A stretch of 64,000 bases of DNA, from the NCBI GenBank assembly GCA_948474755.1, contig CAOLHI010001142.1, forward strand, positions 124,001 through 188,000, read 5' to 3'. This DNA comes from Ctenosaura bakeri. Taxonomy: Eukaryota; Chordata; Lepidosauria; Squamata; Iguanidae. The translations under genes were made by a program, and so were the position numbers. Under the pieces are notes generated by a model that was not told where the DNA came from, did no database searches, and worked only from the letters and a program-made list of their open reading frames with translations. How positions within the stretch are numbered: the stretch's first letter is position 1; each line of letters starts with the position of its first letter. Shown piece after piece: positions 52,244 through 63,960 of this stretch.

Positions 52244-53152
52244 TGTTACTGCAGTTCCTAAGCCGCACTTAAGGTGACATAGATACCATTTTGATATCAA
52301 TAATTTGACTCTCTTCCACCCCCCCTCTCCACGTGTTTGTGAGGCCCCCAGACAAGCACAGAACTAGGCTTGGCCACTAAACGCTGCAATATCCCAACAC
52401 ATTACAGGCAAGCCACAAATAGCCAGATCACCGCTTTAGGAGACCTCCCTGCAAACACTCTATTATGTATGCACGCTACGTACAAAAAGATCCCTGCCTG
52501 GAGCAGGCAACTTGACAAGCTGAACATTCAACTGTCAAGCGTTGTGCATTTGCATACTGGCTACTCCATTGTCAATTTGGATCTAAAGCAATCATGTTAA
52601 ATTTTGACCATTCCAAAGCTTTGTCTCGTGCCCCAAACTCATTGTTTTCCCCAAGTATGGAATAGCCTGAGGTTACATTTCTCCCTATAAAACCCCCCGA
52701 TTCCGAAACCATCTTCGGATCACTCCTGAGTTCCATCCCGTCTTGCCGCCGCTCTGCTTGGTGAGCCTTCCCCTCAGTCATATTGGCTGAGACTGCACAA
52801 CTTCGGACCTTCGCAGTGATCTATCTGGGCTTCAGGACAGGTGTCATATCACCCAATTCAACAATCCCTCTGAAAAATCCCTCTGTCCCACTCCAACCTT
52901 TATTTTCTATAGTTATCTGAGTGTGTGTGTTGCATACACTGTTTGTCTGTACTTAATAAAGATCTCAATTATTCTTATAACTTGGTGTGCTCCTTGGCTT
53001 GGCCTGACCCCGTAGACTTTGGGTAAAAGATTCCGCTGTGTTACCCTGCCTCTCACATTGCTAGCTTGTGCTCTTGGCTAATTCCCCCAAACTTAGTTAA
53101 CTGAGAGCGCATTTAGGTGTCCCTCCCGGGACCCCCAGTAATCAGGGTAACA
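52244..53152 (+). mobile_element. Solo LTR, 909 bp, CTTA TSD
   Basis: It starts TGTTACTG and ends CAGGGTAACA, with exact CTTA at 52,240-52,243 and 53,153-53,156. TATAAA is at 52,686-52,691 and AATAAA at 52,955-52,960. It aligns along its whole length with 44,608-45,517, including GATATCAATAATTTG, TTTAGGAGACCTC, GGCTTCAGGAC and GACCCCGTAGAC, with moderate divergence. Different TSDs show separate insertions. Confidence 0.9.
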
Positions 53153-53399
53153 CTTACTATAGTAAAAGAGAATTACACATTGAGGTTGCAAAGGCCAATC
53201 ATTATTCAGAGGCCACAGGCACTTCACTGCTTTATCTATGAACACACATGTGTTTAAGGTGTCAAATCAAAGTGGATTTTTTTCATATGATCAGCATATA
53301 TTAACATAGTTGCATATGCCATGATTATATCCCATATATTTCCACTTTCTCTACTTTTTTCCTCTTCCTTTCTTCCTATACAGTCCAATTTCCTTTCTA

Positions 53400-53456
53400 A
53401 AAATGAATGAATATCCCACCTTGTCTCCAACATAGGATCCAAGGTTGCTTACAGTA
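53400..53456 (-). mobile_element. L2-like LINE 3' terminus, part 1
   Basis: AATGAATATCCCACCTTGTC and GGATCCAAGGTTGCTTACAG are the complement of an L2 3' terminus. It is split by the SINE and continues at 53,656. Confidence 0.6.
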
Positions 53457-53655
53457 TGTTTTTGCCGTGTGCTTTCAAGTCGATTCTGACATCCAGCGAC
53501 TTTAAAGTGAAACTACAATGAGGTTTTCTGGGGCTGAGGGTGTGTGACATGCCCAAGGTCTCCTCAGTTTCCATGGCTGAGCAGGGAATGACACCCTGTT
53601 CTCCAAGGTCATAGTCCAAAACTCATACCACTATAGCACACTGGCTCTCAGCTTA
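53457..53655 (-). mobile_element. Squamate SINE nested in L2
   Basis: On the minus strand it carries AGCCAGTGTGCTATAGTGG, AAACTGAGGAGACCTTGG and CTCAGCCCCAGAAAACC, and the tail near GACTTGAAAGCACACGG. It is full length. It separates two parts of the L2 3' end, so it inserted later. Confidence 0.82.
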
Positions 53656-53960
53656 AGAGTAAATCGAAGTTCAGCTAATGCATAATAATTATAATAAAAA
53701 GTTAAAAACCATCCCATTGAAACAGGATTAGATCAAAACAGTTTAAAAACATTAAAAACATAACTATGGGAATAAAAGTACAGTTCACCGGCCCCTCTTT
53801 AGAAGACTCTTCTGCAACTATCAATTAATGACAAAAAACCAGTCTAAATGAAAATTGCAGAAAGATAGCAGAGAGGAGGCCAGGCTAGCCTCCCATGAGA
53901 AGGAGTTCCACGGCCTGGGATCAGCCATCAAGAAGGCATGTGTCATTACCAGATGTATCT
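53656..53960 (-). mobile_element. L2-like LINE 3' end, part 2
   Basis: Continues from 53,456 with TTAAAAACATTAAAAACATAAC, CCAGGCTAGCCTCCCATGAG and AGTTCCACGGCCTGGGATC. It aligns with 4,300-4,450. Confidence 0.6.
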
Positions 53961-54172
53961 ATGACAATGTTTTTTGTTTATTTCATATTTAAAATTAAAA
54001 ATTCAATAATTTATTAATTGAAAAATAAATGAAAAACTGTCTCTGTACCTGAAACTTTTGATGATGCACAGAAATATAAGAAGCATAACTTTCTCTTGAC
54101 ATGGAAAGATGGTGATGGGAGAAGCTGCACCCAAGGAATTTCTGCTTGCCACTGTCTGTTAAAAGCTTAGAA

Positions 54173-54570
54173 CAGAGGTGGGAAACTGTGTGTGGGGGGG
54201 CAGTTTTTCACCCTGTGCCCACCGAAGATGTTTCAGCATGACCAAAGAGAAACAACTTCATTTCCGGGTGCTGTTTTAGCCACTTTTTGCTCAATTTTTA
54301 ACATTTATTTTGTGTTTTGGGGAGTTTTTTGTGGGGGTTTAGAGCATCAGGGGAAGTAAACTGCTGTGACATGAGCACATTTTACGTGGTTTGGGGACAA
54401 AAAAAAAAAAATTACCTGAAAATCAACCCCCATTTTTCTTTTTTAAAAAATCTGAATCTTGCACAGGCTTCTGGGGCCACACTGAGTCTTGGACAGGCTT
54501 CAGGGGCCACATTTAGAGGTCTCAAGGGCCACATGTGGCCTGTGGGGAAAATTTTGCCCACCCCAGCCTG
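54173..54570 (+). mobile_element. hAT-like MITE with CAGAGGTGGG end
   Basis: The left end CAGAGGTGGGAAACTG is complementary to the right end TTTTGCCCACCCCAG with few mismatches. The right part holds GGCTTCTGGGGCCACACTG and AGGGCCACATGTGGCC. An A run lies at 54,401-54,413. Flanking 8-mers do not match well. Confidence 0.6.
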
Positions 54571-55189
54571 GAATCTTTTTTAGGGAAAAAGGTGATATGT
54601 AGAGATAGGGGAGAATATTGTTTGCTCCCTATGTTTAAACTTAATGCACCATAATAATAGATATTTTTTCTAAAACTTGCAATTGAAGAATTTTGTAGGT
54701 ATTTTCTGACCTCACTGGAATTCCAATAAACTGATAGTTAGTACTAGGGTTAATATTGCAGTTTGGGTTAACAACAGGGTTTAATGTCCACTTCTTTTAC
54801 TTATTGAACCTACAGAAAATTCCAGTGTTCCATTCATGTCAAAAAGGAATAGATTTGTGGGTGCAATGTTAGTTCCAGGTGGATAGATTGATTTACCTGA
54901 TAGAAAACAACTGTACATAGCCATTGAAGATGACTCAGAAGCTGGAAGTAGTACAAAACCAGAGCTGGTCATCTACTCAACTGCTTATTGGAATGCCATA
55001 AAGATATAACAACAGTCTTTAAAAAATTGCACTGTCAATACACTCCCAGTCTGACTTCAAGATTCTTGTGGTGACATTTGAACCCCCAAATCGCTTGGGA
55101 TCTCAATACTTGAGGGAGTGCTTCTCTGTATATATGCCCACTTGAAGACTGAGCTCTGCTGGGCGCAGGGATCACCTCTATGTTCCACC
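54571..55189. other. Unannotated sequence
   Basis: No element recognised. Confidence 0.4.
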
Positions 55190-55405
55190 TAGGGCTGCCA
55201 GATGGAAAACTGGAGATGGTGCCTTGTGTATTTAATGGCTATGTAGAAGATGGAATTTGAGCAGGTCTTGCTTGTCATGTAACCAAGTAAAAAACAATAC
55301 CTGCTGAAATTCCTGTTTCTATACCACCACTAAAGGCACAGGGAATTTCAGCAAGTATAGCTTGTTACCATTAAAGGTCTCCAGTTTTCACTCTGGCAAC
55401 CCTAG
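55190..55405 (+). mobile_element. Palindromic MITE with TAGGG ends
   Basis: The left end TAGGGCTGCCAGATGG with AAAACTGGAGA is complementary to the right end TCTCCAGTTTTCACTCTGGC with AACCCTAG. The inner CTGCTGAAATTCC pairs with GGAATTTCAGCAAG. Probably hAT from the end sequence. No matching 8-bp duplication was found. Confidence 0.75.
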
Positions 55406-55439
55406 TCCCATCAGTAAAGTCAACACTATTATCCCAGTT

Positions 55440-55765
55440 GTGGAATTCCCTATTCCTGGAGGCTTGGTTGGCACCAATGCTGGTTTTGTTTACATATCAG
55501 GTAAATACACAGCTTTTTACTAAAGACTTTGGCCTTAACTGATTTACTACAAAATGCTTATGAAGCTGGTTTTAAACTGTTTTAATGTTTAAACTTGTTC
55601 TAACATGTTAATGTGTCTAACATGTTTTCATCTATGTAATTTTTTTTGTTTTAAACTGCTTTAATCTGTGTATAGTGATTTACTTGTGTCCCATTCTGAG
55701 ATTTTGTGATCTCTTGATATATAGGATATAAATATTTTAATAAATAAATACATAAATAAATTATT
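55440..55765 (+). mobile_element. L2-like LINE 3' end
   Basis: The start GTGGAATTCCCTATTCCTGG fits the L2 C-terminal coding end. An AT-rich UTR with TTTTAAACTGCTTTAATC follows, and it ends AATAAATAAATACATAAATAAATTA. Confidence 0.6.
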
Positions 55766-57009
55766 CTGGAGAGGGGGAGACTAAAATGCACAGTCCTGGT
55801 ACGTGATTTGCAGTTTGGCAAACCAAGTCATACTTGCTGGAGTAAAAGTAACTGGAACTCAATTAGATAGTCTTGAACACAGAGGGGGAAAGTGAGTTAA
55901 TACTAAAGGCTAACAGGCAAGAATGAACTGTCACAAGGGAAGGAGAAAGCTCTACAGACTGTTGGCTGTAAACAATACATACATTTCCATGAGGACTAGG
56001 AACATTTTTTTTTTAATAAAGGCAATCCTGATCTCTAACAAAGTAATTAAAGGACACACATGTATCCTTAGCTAATGCATAGTCTGTTATTAATCTCTTG
56101 CTGAACGTATTCTCTCCGTGTGTAACAGAAAGAGACAGCAAGAGAGAGAGAGAGAGAGCATGAAACAGTAATTTAAGAATTACAAAATGACATTCTATGG
56201 GAACCTAAAATATTTTGCTTTTAAAATTATAGATTTAATATGAGGCAACATAATACCATAAAACATTCAGTGAATTATGCCACTTTCATTGAGGTCAAAG
56301 AAGGAATGTCTTGGAAGGTTTTAGTATGATTTCTCTTGATTAACAACAAAAAAGATGCATTAATGGCAAGAGAGCAGAGAATGTCTCTAATCTTGGCCTG
56401 GGCCACATCCTGAGAAGGTGCTGAATGGCAGCAAATGTTTTATATTTGCTTAACTCCTTTTGGATGCAATAGTGAAATAAAACACTACGCTTTCAAAAGT
56501 ACAAAGCACTAGTAGGGGATACACTAGATTAAGGAGGGATAAATCTGTCAATTTCACCTCTCTCTAGTATGCATTTTTTTCATCTTAATCCCAAACTTTG
56601 AGATTTTTTTCCAGTCTTGTGAGATTTTCGTGCCATTTGTGTATATATTTTCATAATCCAAACATATTTCTATGTAGTTTTGACTAACATATATATTTCA
56701 CAGGAAATTTTCATAATATAATGGATTTTGAGCATTGCTTTCAATATATAATTTTTCTGTACACTTTCCCCACTATATAGTATTCTGTATGTTTCTTTTA
56801 AAAAGTTATGGAAACGCAAATTTCAAGGACAATGGAGTTTGGCTTCACATGTTGGCTCAGAAGTACAAAATAAGCTAACTTTTGCATTTAAATATGAACT
56901 GGACATTTATATCCCATCATGCTATGCATATCCCACCTCCACACATTACAATAGCTCTGTTAGGCAGGCTGCTGTCACATCTCTCTGTAACAGAAAGGAG
57001 TGCTGAGAC
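55766..57009. other. Unannotated sequence with (AG)n
   Basis: A pure (AG)10 tract lies at 56,139-56,158 and a T run near 56,010. No element ends were recognised. Confidence 0.45.
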
Positions 57010-57012
57010 TGA

Positions 57013-57178
57013 GGCCATTTCCGCACTACACTGTTATAGTGCTATTATTCCAACTTCAACATCCCATGGAATCCTGGGGGTTGTAATTTAGGGAGGGGCC
57101 TAAACTTCAAACCCCAGGATTCCATAGGATGTTGAAAGTGGAATGATAGTATTATAACAGTCTAGTGTAGAAATGGCC
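57013..57178 (+). mobile_element. GGCC-palindrome MITE, TGA TSD
   Basis: The ends GGCCATTTCCGCACTAC and AGTGTAGAAATGGCC are flanked by TGA (57,010-57,012, 57,179-57,181). Arms are about 75 bp with a short centre GGGGCCTAAACTTC. Confidence 0.88.
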
Positions 57179-57181
57179 TGA

Positions 57182-57779
57182 GATAACTGCTTTACCTAAG
57201 ACCAGCTTCAGTCACTTCACCCATTGCATTCCTAGGATAAGAATGTTTTATTCCAAAGTCACCACTATGTTAGGCTTTTGGAACAAAGACAGCATACCTG
57301 GAGGGTACCTTAAAAAGTAATACATTTACTGCTCAATAAGCTTTTGCTGGATGCTTAATCAAATTTTAAATTGGCAAACACATATGCACATTTTGTGGAG
57401 GGTGGGGCTGTAAACTGAGGTCAGAAGGAACTGAAATGCAGTGAGTACAGACAACGATAATTACTTTAACAGTAGCCAGTCAAAACATATTATTGAGCCA
57501 AATAAGTTTATATCTAAGCTATAAACTACAGGTAGGCAACTTCATGGTTCTGGGAGTCAATTTTCATCCTCTTGAGACCAATTATGGGCTGCAACTTTAT
57601 CATTTTTTTTTAAAATGGATATGACTGGGAATCCATCTCCTGTTTTTTTTAACCCTCCAGTATTTATTTACAATAGAATAAGGTACTGTGCATTGCCTTC
57701 AAGAAACACTTTCTAGGAGCTCCAATGAGCACAGTGATTTTTCTCTCTCTCCACACTTGTTTTTAATATGAGAACTCAA
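57182..57779. other. Unannotated sequence
   Basis: Nothing recognised beyond T and A runs. Confidence 0.4.
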
Positions 57780-58330
57780 GATGTGCTCTGATGGATCAGA
57801 CCAACATTCCGTTCGTGCGCTGGCCAATCAATTGTCCATGGAAAGCCTGCCAGCTCAACATGAATGCAGTGGTACTTTTCATCTCTCATTTCCCACTAAC
57901 AGGTACACAAAGCTGTACTCCCCCTAATTGGGAGGGGTAGGGAAGGAGAAACATATCACTGCTAGGAGAGACATTTATGGTCCCATACAGTAACATCTTT
58001 GTCAAGGAGTTCCACTGTTTAACTACGCAGTGTGCACAGTTTAACTATGCACTTTTATCATTCAACTTTCATAGAAGACCCTGTCTTCAAGTATTATGAG
58101 ACAATGTGAAAAGGTTATCTCTTTTTGTTGTTGTTCTTCTAATGTTTGCCCCAGTCCTTTGATAATTTTGGTTTCCTCCCCCCCCCCGACACCTTTCCCG
58201 TTTCTAGAATATCCTTTTAAAGATGCCATGACCAGAAGTGAACACAGTATTCCTGAAGTAGTTCACATAATAGGTTTGTATAACAGGAGTATGATATTGG
58301 TAGGACTGGGGACTCCAGCACCTGCAACAT
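57780..58330 (-). mobile_element. Old CR1/L3-like LINE piece, minus strand
   Basis: GATGGATCAGACCAACATTCC at its start belongs to a common CR1-associated tail. ATCTTTGTCAAGGAGTTCCAC, CCTTTGATAATTTTGGTTTCC and GAACACAGTATTCCTGAAG follow the reverse order of the CR1 C-terminal region, as at 8,020-8,600. A C run lies at 58,179-58,187. Old and broken. Confidence 0.5.
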
Positions 58331-60670
58331 GGGTAGCACCACTTGTGGCTCATGGGCTTTCCCACTCCTGCTTTAAAATATGAAGATGACAAGCATGTAT
58401 GTCATACAGATGTGCTGCATCAAGTAAGCATGACTAAACACATCTCCCTTTTTAAATTTAAGAACAATGTTTGACATCCTGGATGCAGGCATCGCCTCCA
58501 GCTAGATGGTTCTACCAGAAAAGTAGGGGAGATAGTATCTTCAACCACCAGTAGGTTCCTTCCTACCTGTTTACCCATCTGCTGCTGTTTACTGTTGACT
58601 TAACTAGTGGTGAGAACAGGGGATGGCAAGCCACTTGCTATTTTGGTTTTCCTTCTTAAACACTGTTGGAATACCAAAATGGCAGGTATCTTCAAGTCAC
58701 TTCAATCATAAGGAGTTGTGCAGACAAGTGGGCCAAGCAGAAGAAACAATAACTTGCTTGGATGAGTTCAAAGAGATTCAAACAATGCACTTCCTAATTT
58801 ATAGCACACTCTGACAGCTTCTATGTTACAGGAGCACTGCACAGAGGTTGCTCAAAGTTCCAGCTCCAGTTTAATAAAAAATAAACTTTTAATCAATGAA
58901 AACTGGCTCATTTTAAGATTAATTGCCGATCTTTCTGTCTTGTGAAACAATGTTTCATTTGAGGCATCAGAATTTAAAACCTAATCCAAGGCTGTGGCTT
59001 AAAAAAAGAAGAAGAAAAAACCTACTGTGTAAAATATTTAAAGACTAATAAGTCAGCATGGAATGCCATGATTCACACTAATGAACAGAATGCACAAGTT
59101 TACTGCTATTCCATTTTTGATAGCTCACTGATTTTTCTTCAACATTGCTGTTTAAAGTGTGTGAAGGATTTCTCAAGGGTAACTCAGTAAACAGAAATGT
59201 GCAAACCAGAATGGGTCCCCTTCTTCTTTGTGGTCAGGAAATTGGTTTCCGATAATCTCCAGAGGTAAAGAATATACATTAGAAGCACACGTCCAAACAT
59301 CTACCCTGAAGATCTGCCATGTTATGCAAAATAAATGATGCATGACTATCATTATATGATTTGCAGAATGCACGGAAACATCTGGAATCAGTCAAGCACA
59401 TCTTCTAAAATTGCAAAGGAGAATGGTGATTTTTTTAAAAAAAAGATGAAAAGATTAGGATAGATCCTTGCTTTTCAGCTGACATTAATATAAAAGGAGA
59501 TAAAATTGTGGTTTAGAGATAACTAGAATGAATCGACCCTATTGTCTGCCTGCTAGCAATATAGAAAGAACATTCTATGACAAGAAATAGGAATGCACCT
59601 ACAGTGAAGAGACACGAACAAGAAAATTGGATTTTAAATAAAATAGAGGAATCAAAATTTAGCTCTAGATTTGCAAAGCCTAAATATTTAAAAATTTAAG
59701 CATTTAAAGTAATTAAATACAAGTCTTCCGTTCCCAACAGTTTTCTCTGCTATATGTTTATCACCAATATGTAGAAATAATTTAATGTCAACATCTTTAA
59801 AAGCAAAAATAATCTGTCTAGCAGTAGTTGTTTCTACAGTTGTAGATGGTAATCCATTAAACATTTCTTCAATTTACACAGTTTTGTAAAATAGGAATCA
59901 AAATTTCTTGCTAGAATTTCATTACACTGAGAAAAGATATAATATATGGAGAACTGTCTCTGGTTCAGCCTTCTCTAGGAGTCACATTGGATATCCAGTA
60001 AGTTAATCCAGCATGAAGTAGACTCCATTGGATAACGATTGCTGATATGAAAGTTCTCTGTGCAGGCTCAGAAACTCTTTCACTTTCCAGGGATGAGACT
60101 CACATGGAAAGCAGGTTCTGTGACTGAGTCCTGATAAATCCACTCCAAAAATAAGCTTCAGAAAGTACAGCTGTCAGAAACCAATGCCTCCTTGTTAAGC
60201 TACTCATTGTAGCAGATACAGAAGCTTAAATATTCTGGCTTAGATCCCATGCACTGTTTGCATAGCATAAAATTCTGGAAGCAAATCCATGCTAGAATTA
60301 CAGAGGAGTATGGCACTGTGCAAAAATCTGGAAGGTAGCAGTACTGTGTAGATTGCTTGTTTGCACGTAAAGACTACCATTGTGTGCTCTTCTAAACACA
60401 GCAGCCCTGCTCATGCAACAACAAAGTCACTATATCAAAAATAGCAACTCTTCCAGGCTCTATCACAGTTTCCATATTGATTTCATGGCCAGAAAGGAGG
60501 AGTGGTATTTGAGTTATCAGAATGCTGAATCCAGTCTCTCTAATCTGTGATCAGCTGCCCTTTCAATATACTACCCAAAGTGAGGCACTCCAAGTCTTCC
60601 ACATCCTTTAGAAAAGGTTGCAAATTAACTGACCTATGAAGGATTGTCTTAGGTCAATGAGTGACATCTA
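58331..60670. other. Unannotated, possible old LINE on the minus strand
   Basis: Around 59,800-60,000 a minus-strand reading has a short stretch (PETVLHILYLFSQC) that recalls the Cys-rich tail of the LINE at 26,600, but with many stops. The likeness is too short to name. The rest of the stretch shows nothing. Confidence 0.25.
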
Positions 60671-61170
60671 CAGTCTTCTCTCTGCATTCGTGAGTTTGAC
60701 CTTCATGAATTTGATTATTTGTGAGACACATGCTGGCCTCCCAACCAATTTTCTGCCTCTTGTTCCCTTGCATTCCTCACCCCAGGCTTATCAGGCTTGT
60801 GTTTAAAATAGAAGTTTTTTCTTTTTGGGTAAGCAAAGCCCCCTCCCACTGCTGGAGGTGTGTCCTCTCTCCCATGTGGCCACACTTTCTGCTACTGTGT
60901 AATGGCTGCTGATTGGTTTGGTGCTCCTCTTTGTTCCTACCCCTCTCTTTTCAAGATGGCTGCCAAAAGTAACTAGGAGGGAAGAACTATATTCTTCTCC
61001 CTTTGAGGGGAGGGTACCGGTAATCCCTTTACTATGGCCTTTTTTCTTCCCTTCCCCCCAATGTTTGGACCAGAAGCAATGGAATGGGAGAAGGAACTCT
61101 GGGGGTGGGAGTTTTCTACTTTCACAAGGGGTCTGTGCCCCTAACTCTCACGAATATGGAGGGGCTACTG
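60671..61170 (+). mobile_element. Tigger-like MITE, 500 bp, TA TSD
   Basis: The ends CAGTCTTCTCTCTGCATTCG and CGAATATGGAGGGGCTACTG are inverted and flanked by TA. The first 50 bp resemble the 38,613 family, but the interior (CTGCCTCTTGTTCCCTTGC, CCTCCCACTGCTGGAGG) differs and is longer. Confidence 0.8.
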
Positions 61171-61429
61171 TAATATCACACAAGTGGACTTCTGCACAGG
61201 CAAGATGACTTTCCTGTTCTCTCCTCTCTACTGGAGCCCCCCCTGTGGCCCAAATAAGATACTCCATCCCTCCAGGTCAGATCCGGAAGGGAGATATAGG
61301 GTGCTGTGGGCAGAGGCAAGCAGGAATGTCATCCATTGTGCTGGTACTGTCCATCTTGCCTGCATGTAAGAGTGGGCCACAACACAAAATCCCTTATGAA
61401 AGCACATAAACTTTTTAGGTTAGAACCAT
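61171..61429. other. Unannotated sequence
   Basis: Nothing recognised. Confidence 0.4.
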
Positions 61430-61515
61430 TACTCAGGTCCACAAGAATGCTGCATGTCCACTGAACACAGTGGGGACTGATTCTAAGAAGTCATGCAGAG
61501 GGTTGCATTGTATGT
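61430..61515 (+). repeat. Dispersed reptile repeat
   Basis: CCACTGAACACAGTGGGGAC, TTCTAAGAAGTCATGCAGAG and GGTTGCATTGTATG follow the same pattern as 1,400-1,487. Confidence 0.4.
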
Positions 61516-62499
61516 TTCACACGAGGAATGAAACAACTTACTCCATTTCATGAAATAAGTTACAAGATTAACATTTATGAAAGACTGAGTAATGAAGAAA
61601 TCTTTACAGTTGTCCTGGAAACCAAATCAGAAAACATTTTATTGCTAACATGTATCAGTTCTAAACATCTTAACGTTTAGGCTCTGTTTTGGACATAACA
61701 GTGTCAGAAAACTGCAGGTGTGCAAAGCTATATGATTGCTAAACCACAGCCTCTTGCTGGTCATTACTGTAAACGGGCACTGGTCCCCTTAGAATAAACT
61801 GGCATTGGCATGCTATAAACAAGAACATATGTGGTGCTTTTAAACTACCTTGACAGAGAATCACATATTTTTTTAAATTACTAGACAGCTGCAGGAATAT
61901 ATGTAATCTACTTGCAGATATCGGGGGCACAGAATGCAGCATACAGTGTGAGTCTGGCTATCTGTTAAACAGTTTCTGTAATTTTCAGCAGGTTGCTTCA
62001 ATGAGAACTTTTGTAGAGACAACAAAATTTTGAGTGGCATGAAAAAGGAATGTGTGTGGTACATGAAATCCTTTGTGGGTTTAATTATAAATAAGTTCCA
62101 TTCTATTCAGTGGGGCTCATTTCCAGCTAAGTGTGACATGCCATAGAACAGCAGCCTGTATTGAAAAGATAGCACTCAGCAGGAATATTTTGACACTGAA
62201 GAAAGAACACTACTTCCCTGCCAAACTGTCCTTACAGATGGTGTCCATGCTTTCTTAGCTGATGTTTATATTATTCTAGTCTTTATATTGTTCTGCTCTT
62301 TTTTTGCTCTTATATTTTATTTTTTAAAAAATCTTCTGTTGTGGGTGTTTTATTTGTGCATAGTGGGTAATACCTAACATTACTTGAGTAGAAGGTAACT
62401 TGGACAATAGAAGAGGGAGACAAAAATTTAGTGGGCATTATTGGGTCTGACACTGGAGGGTGCTGTCTCCCCTAGGTTTTAGCCTTATGTTTAAAGGGT
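61516..62499. other. Unannotated, with one short dispersed repeat
   Basis: TCCATTCTATTCAGTGGGGC at 62,097 and the following AGTGTGACATGCC match the repeat at 1,320 and 61,430. The remainder is unrecognised. Confidence 0.35.
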
Positions 62500-62640
62500 C
62501 TATCCACAATGCCTAACCATATCCCCAGGAAAGATTCAGCACCTTGGATACTTCCTTTAAATTCTGGCTAAAAGCTGAAGTAGATTCATTGTCCCCTTGA
62601 CATGGAACCCACCAGCTGCCACTGTAGGAATGACCCCAGT
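62500..62640 (+). mobile_element. hAT-like MITE right part
   Basis: CAGCACCTTGGATACTTCC, TAAATTCTGGCTAAAAGC, TTGACATGGAACCCACCAGC and TGCCACTG run in the order of the family at 6,993-7,398. The left arm was not found. Confidence 0.5.
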
Positions 62641-63289
62641 TTAGTGGATGGAACCTAAACCACAAATATTTTTGCAATTCCTGTTAGATACAGCCAGGAA
62701 TGCTTAGTAGATCCCCCTTTCTTGGGGGAGGGGCATGAGAGGTGAAGGAGATGCAAGGGCAGGGAAAATCTATAGGATGATCAGGAGTGTGCCATCACCC
62801 TCCCCAAATAAGAATTCTGCCCCCAATGAAATTTTTCTTCAGTCCCCAAATTTCTAGTATTGTGATGACATAAAACTTCAGCTGAGCATTAGATATAGAG
62901 TTCAGGTATCTAATAAACAGAGACAGGCAAATTCCTAAAGGAATATGAACACAGCAAATTTGCATTCTATGTATGCATGATTTTCAGTTGTAAGCCCTGT
63001 TTTGGGAGCCCCTGATACTAGTATGGCTTGGACGGGCACCATATCTAATTGGCACAATACTGGATTGACAACTGTATTAATTGCCTCTGATATCAAATTC
63101 AAGCCTGAGAGGTGACAGAAAGGTCAAATTGAGTGAGAGAAAGAATTTGATAGGTCAACTCAAAACTTCCTCCAGGTAAGACTGAGTCATTTGTCAGGCA
63201 AATACACACCATTCCTGTAGATAATAGGCTTAAACAGAAGCTGGATTTTTCCAGGGAACCCAACTGTGAGAAGCCCACCACGACACTGA
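62641..63289. other. Unannotated sequence
   Basis: It may include the start of the LTR that ends at 63,960. No boundary is visible. Confidence 0.35.
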
Positions 63290-63960
63290 TTGACAGATAT
63301 CCATCCCTTGTACACCTGGATTCCTTCCACTTTCCTCACAACACCCACAACAGACAGCTATTACAACATCCATCATGTCTTTGTCAATCAAGCACTAAGT
63401 CTATCAACAGATGAAAGACCCATTATCCACAACAGGTTCCCTTTGTCTTGCATCTGGAATCTTCACTACCACAGGCTATTTTCAGGGTACAAATACCCCT
63501 GATTTCAGGATGCCCAGTGCAGTCTCTCAAAGGTCTACCCGTCACTCTGTCCATCTGGCTCCTGAACGAGAACTATCTTTAAGTCCTACCTAAGCCAAAA
63601 TACATTTCTGCTCTTCACTATTCTTCTGGACTGGTAATTATAAATCCCCCAAACCCCTCAGTCTCTCTATAATTTTTCCTCCCTTTCTCTTTCAGTTAGC
63701 TCTTGTGTGAATGTGTGATTGTGTGTATCTTGTGTACATGCATGAGTGAATTCCCCTCAATAAAACACATTTTTAGCTTACTTCTGAATCTCTGGTTAGT
63801 TCTTTTCCTGCGTGTGCCTGTAAACACTGGTAGGAAAGATCTCGCTAAGTTGCACCCCTCTCGCAGCCTCCTGATTTTGAGATAATTAATTCCCCACTTT
63901 TTCAAGGAGGCATTTGGTATTGCAGGATGGCTCTTGTGGCACCTACGTTTTGGGGTAACA
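63290..63960 (+). mobile_element. LTR-like 3' part, 5' border unresolved
   Basis: It ends TTTTGGGGTAACA at 63,960, the same end type as the LTRs at 16,690, 45,517 and 53,152. AATAAAAC is near 63,760, and AAAGATCTCGCTAAGTTGC with CACCCCTCTCGCAG aligns with the R-U5 part of the 910-bp family and with 16,600. A start TGTTAC and a target duplication were not found, so the left border is approximate. The U3-like part has frames without motifs. Confidence 0.6.

Noticed and set aside
44608..53152. A complete provirus with LTRs at 44,608 and 52,244
   Set aside because: The two LTRs have different exact target duplications (ATAT and CTTA), and the DNA between contains L1, MITEs, CR1 and SINE-type repeats and no retroviral genes.
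59800..60060. Minus-strand relic of the LINE seen at 24,841-26,986
   Set aside because: A single short stretch with a similar histidine-cysteine spacing and many stops. Not enough to claim homology.
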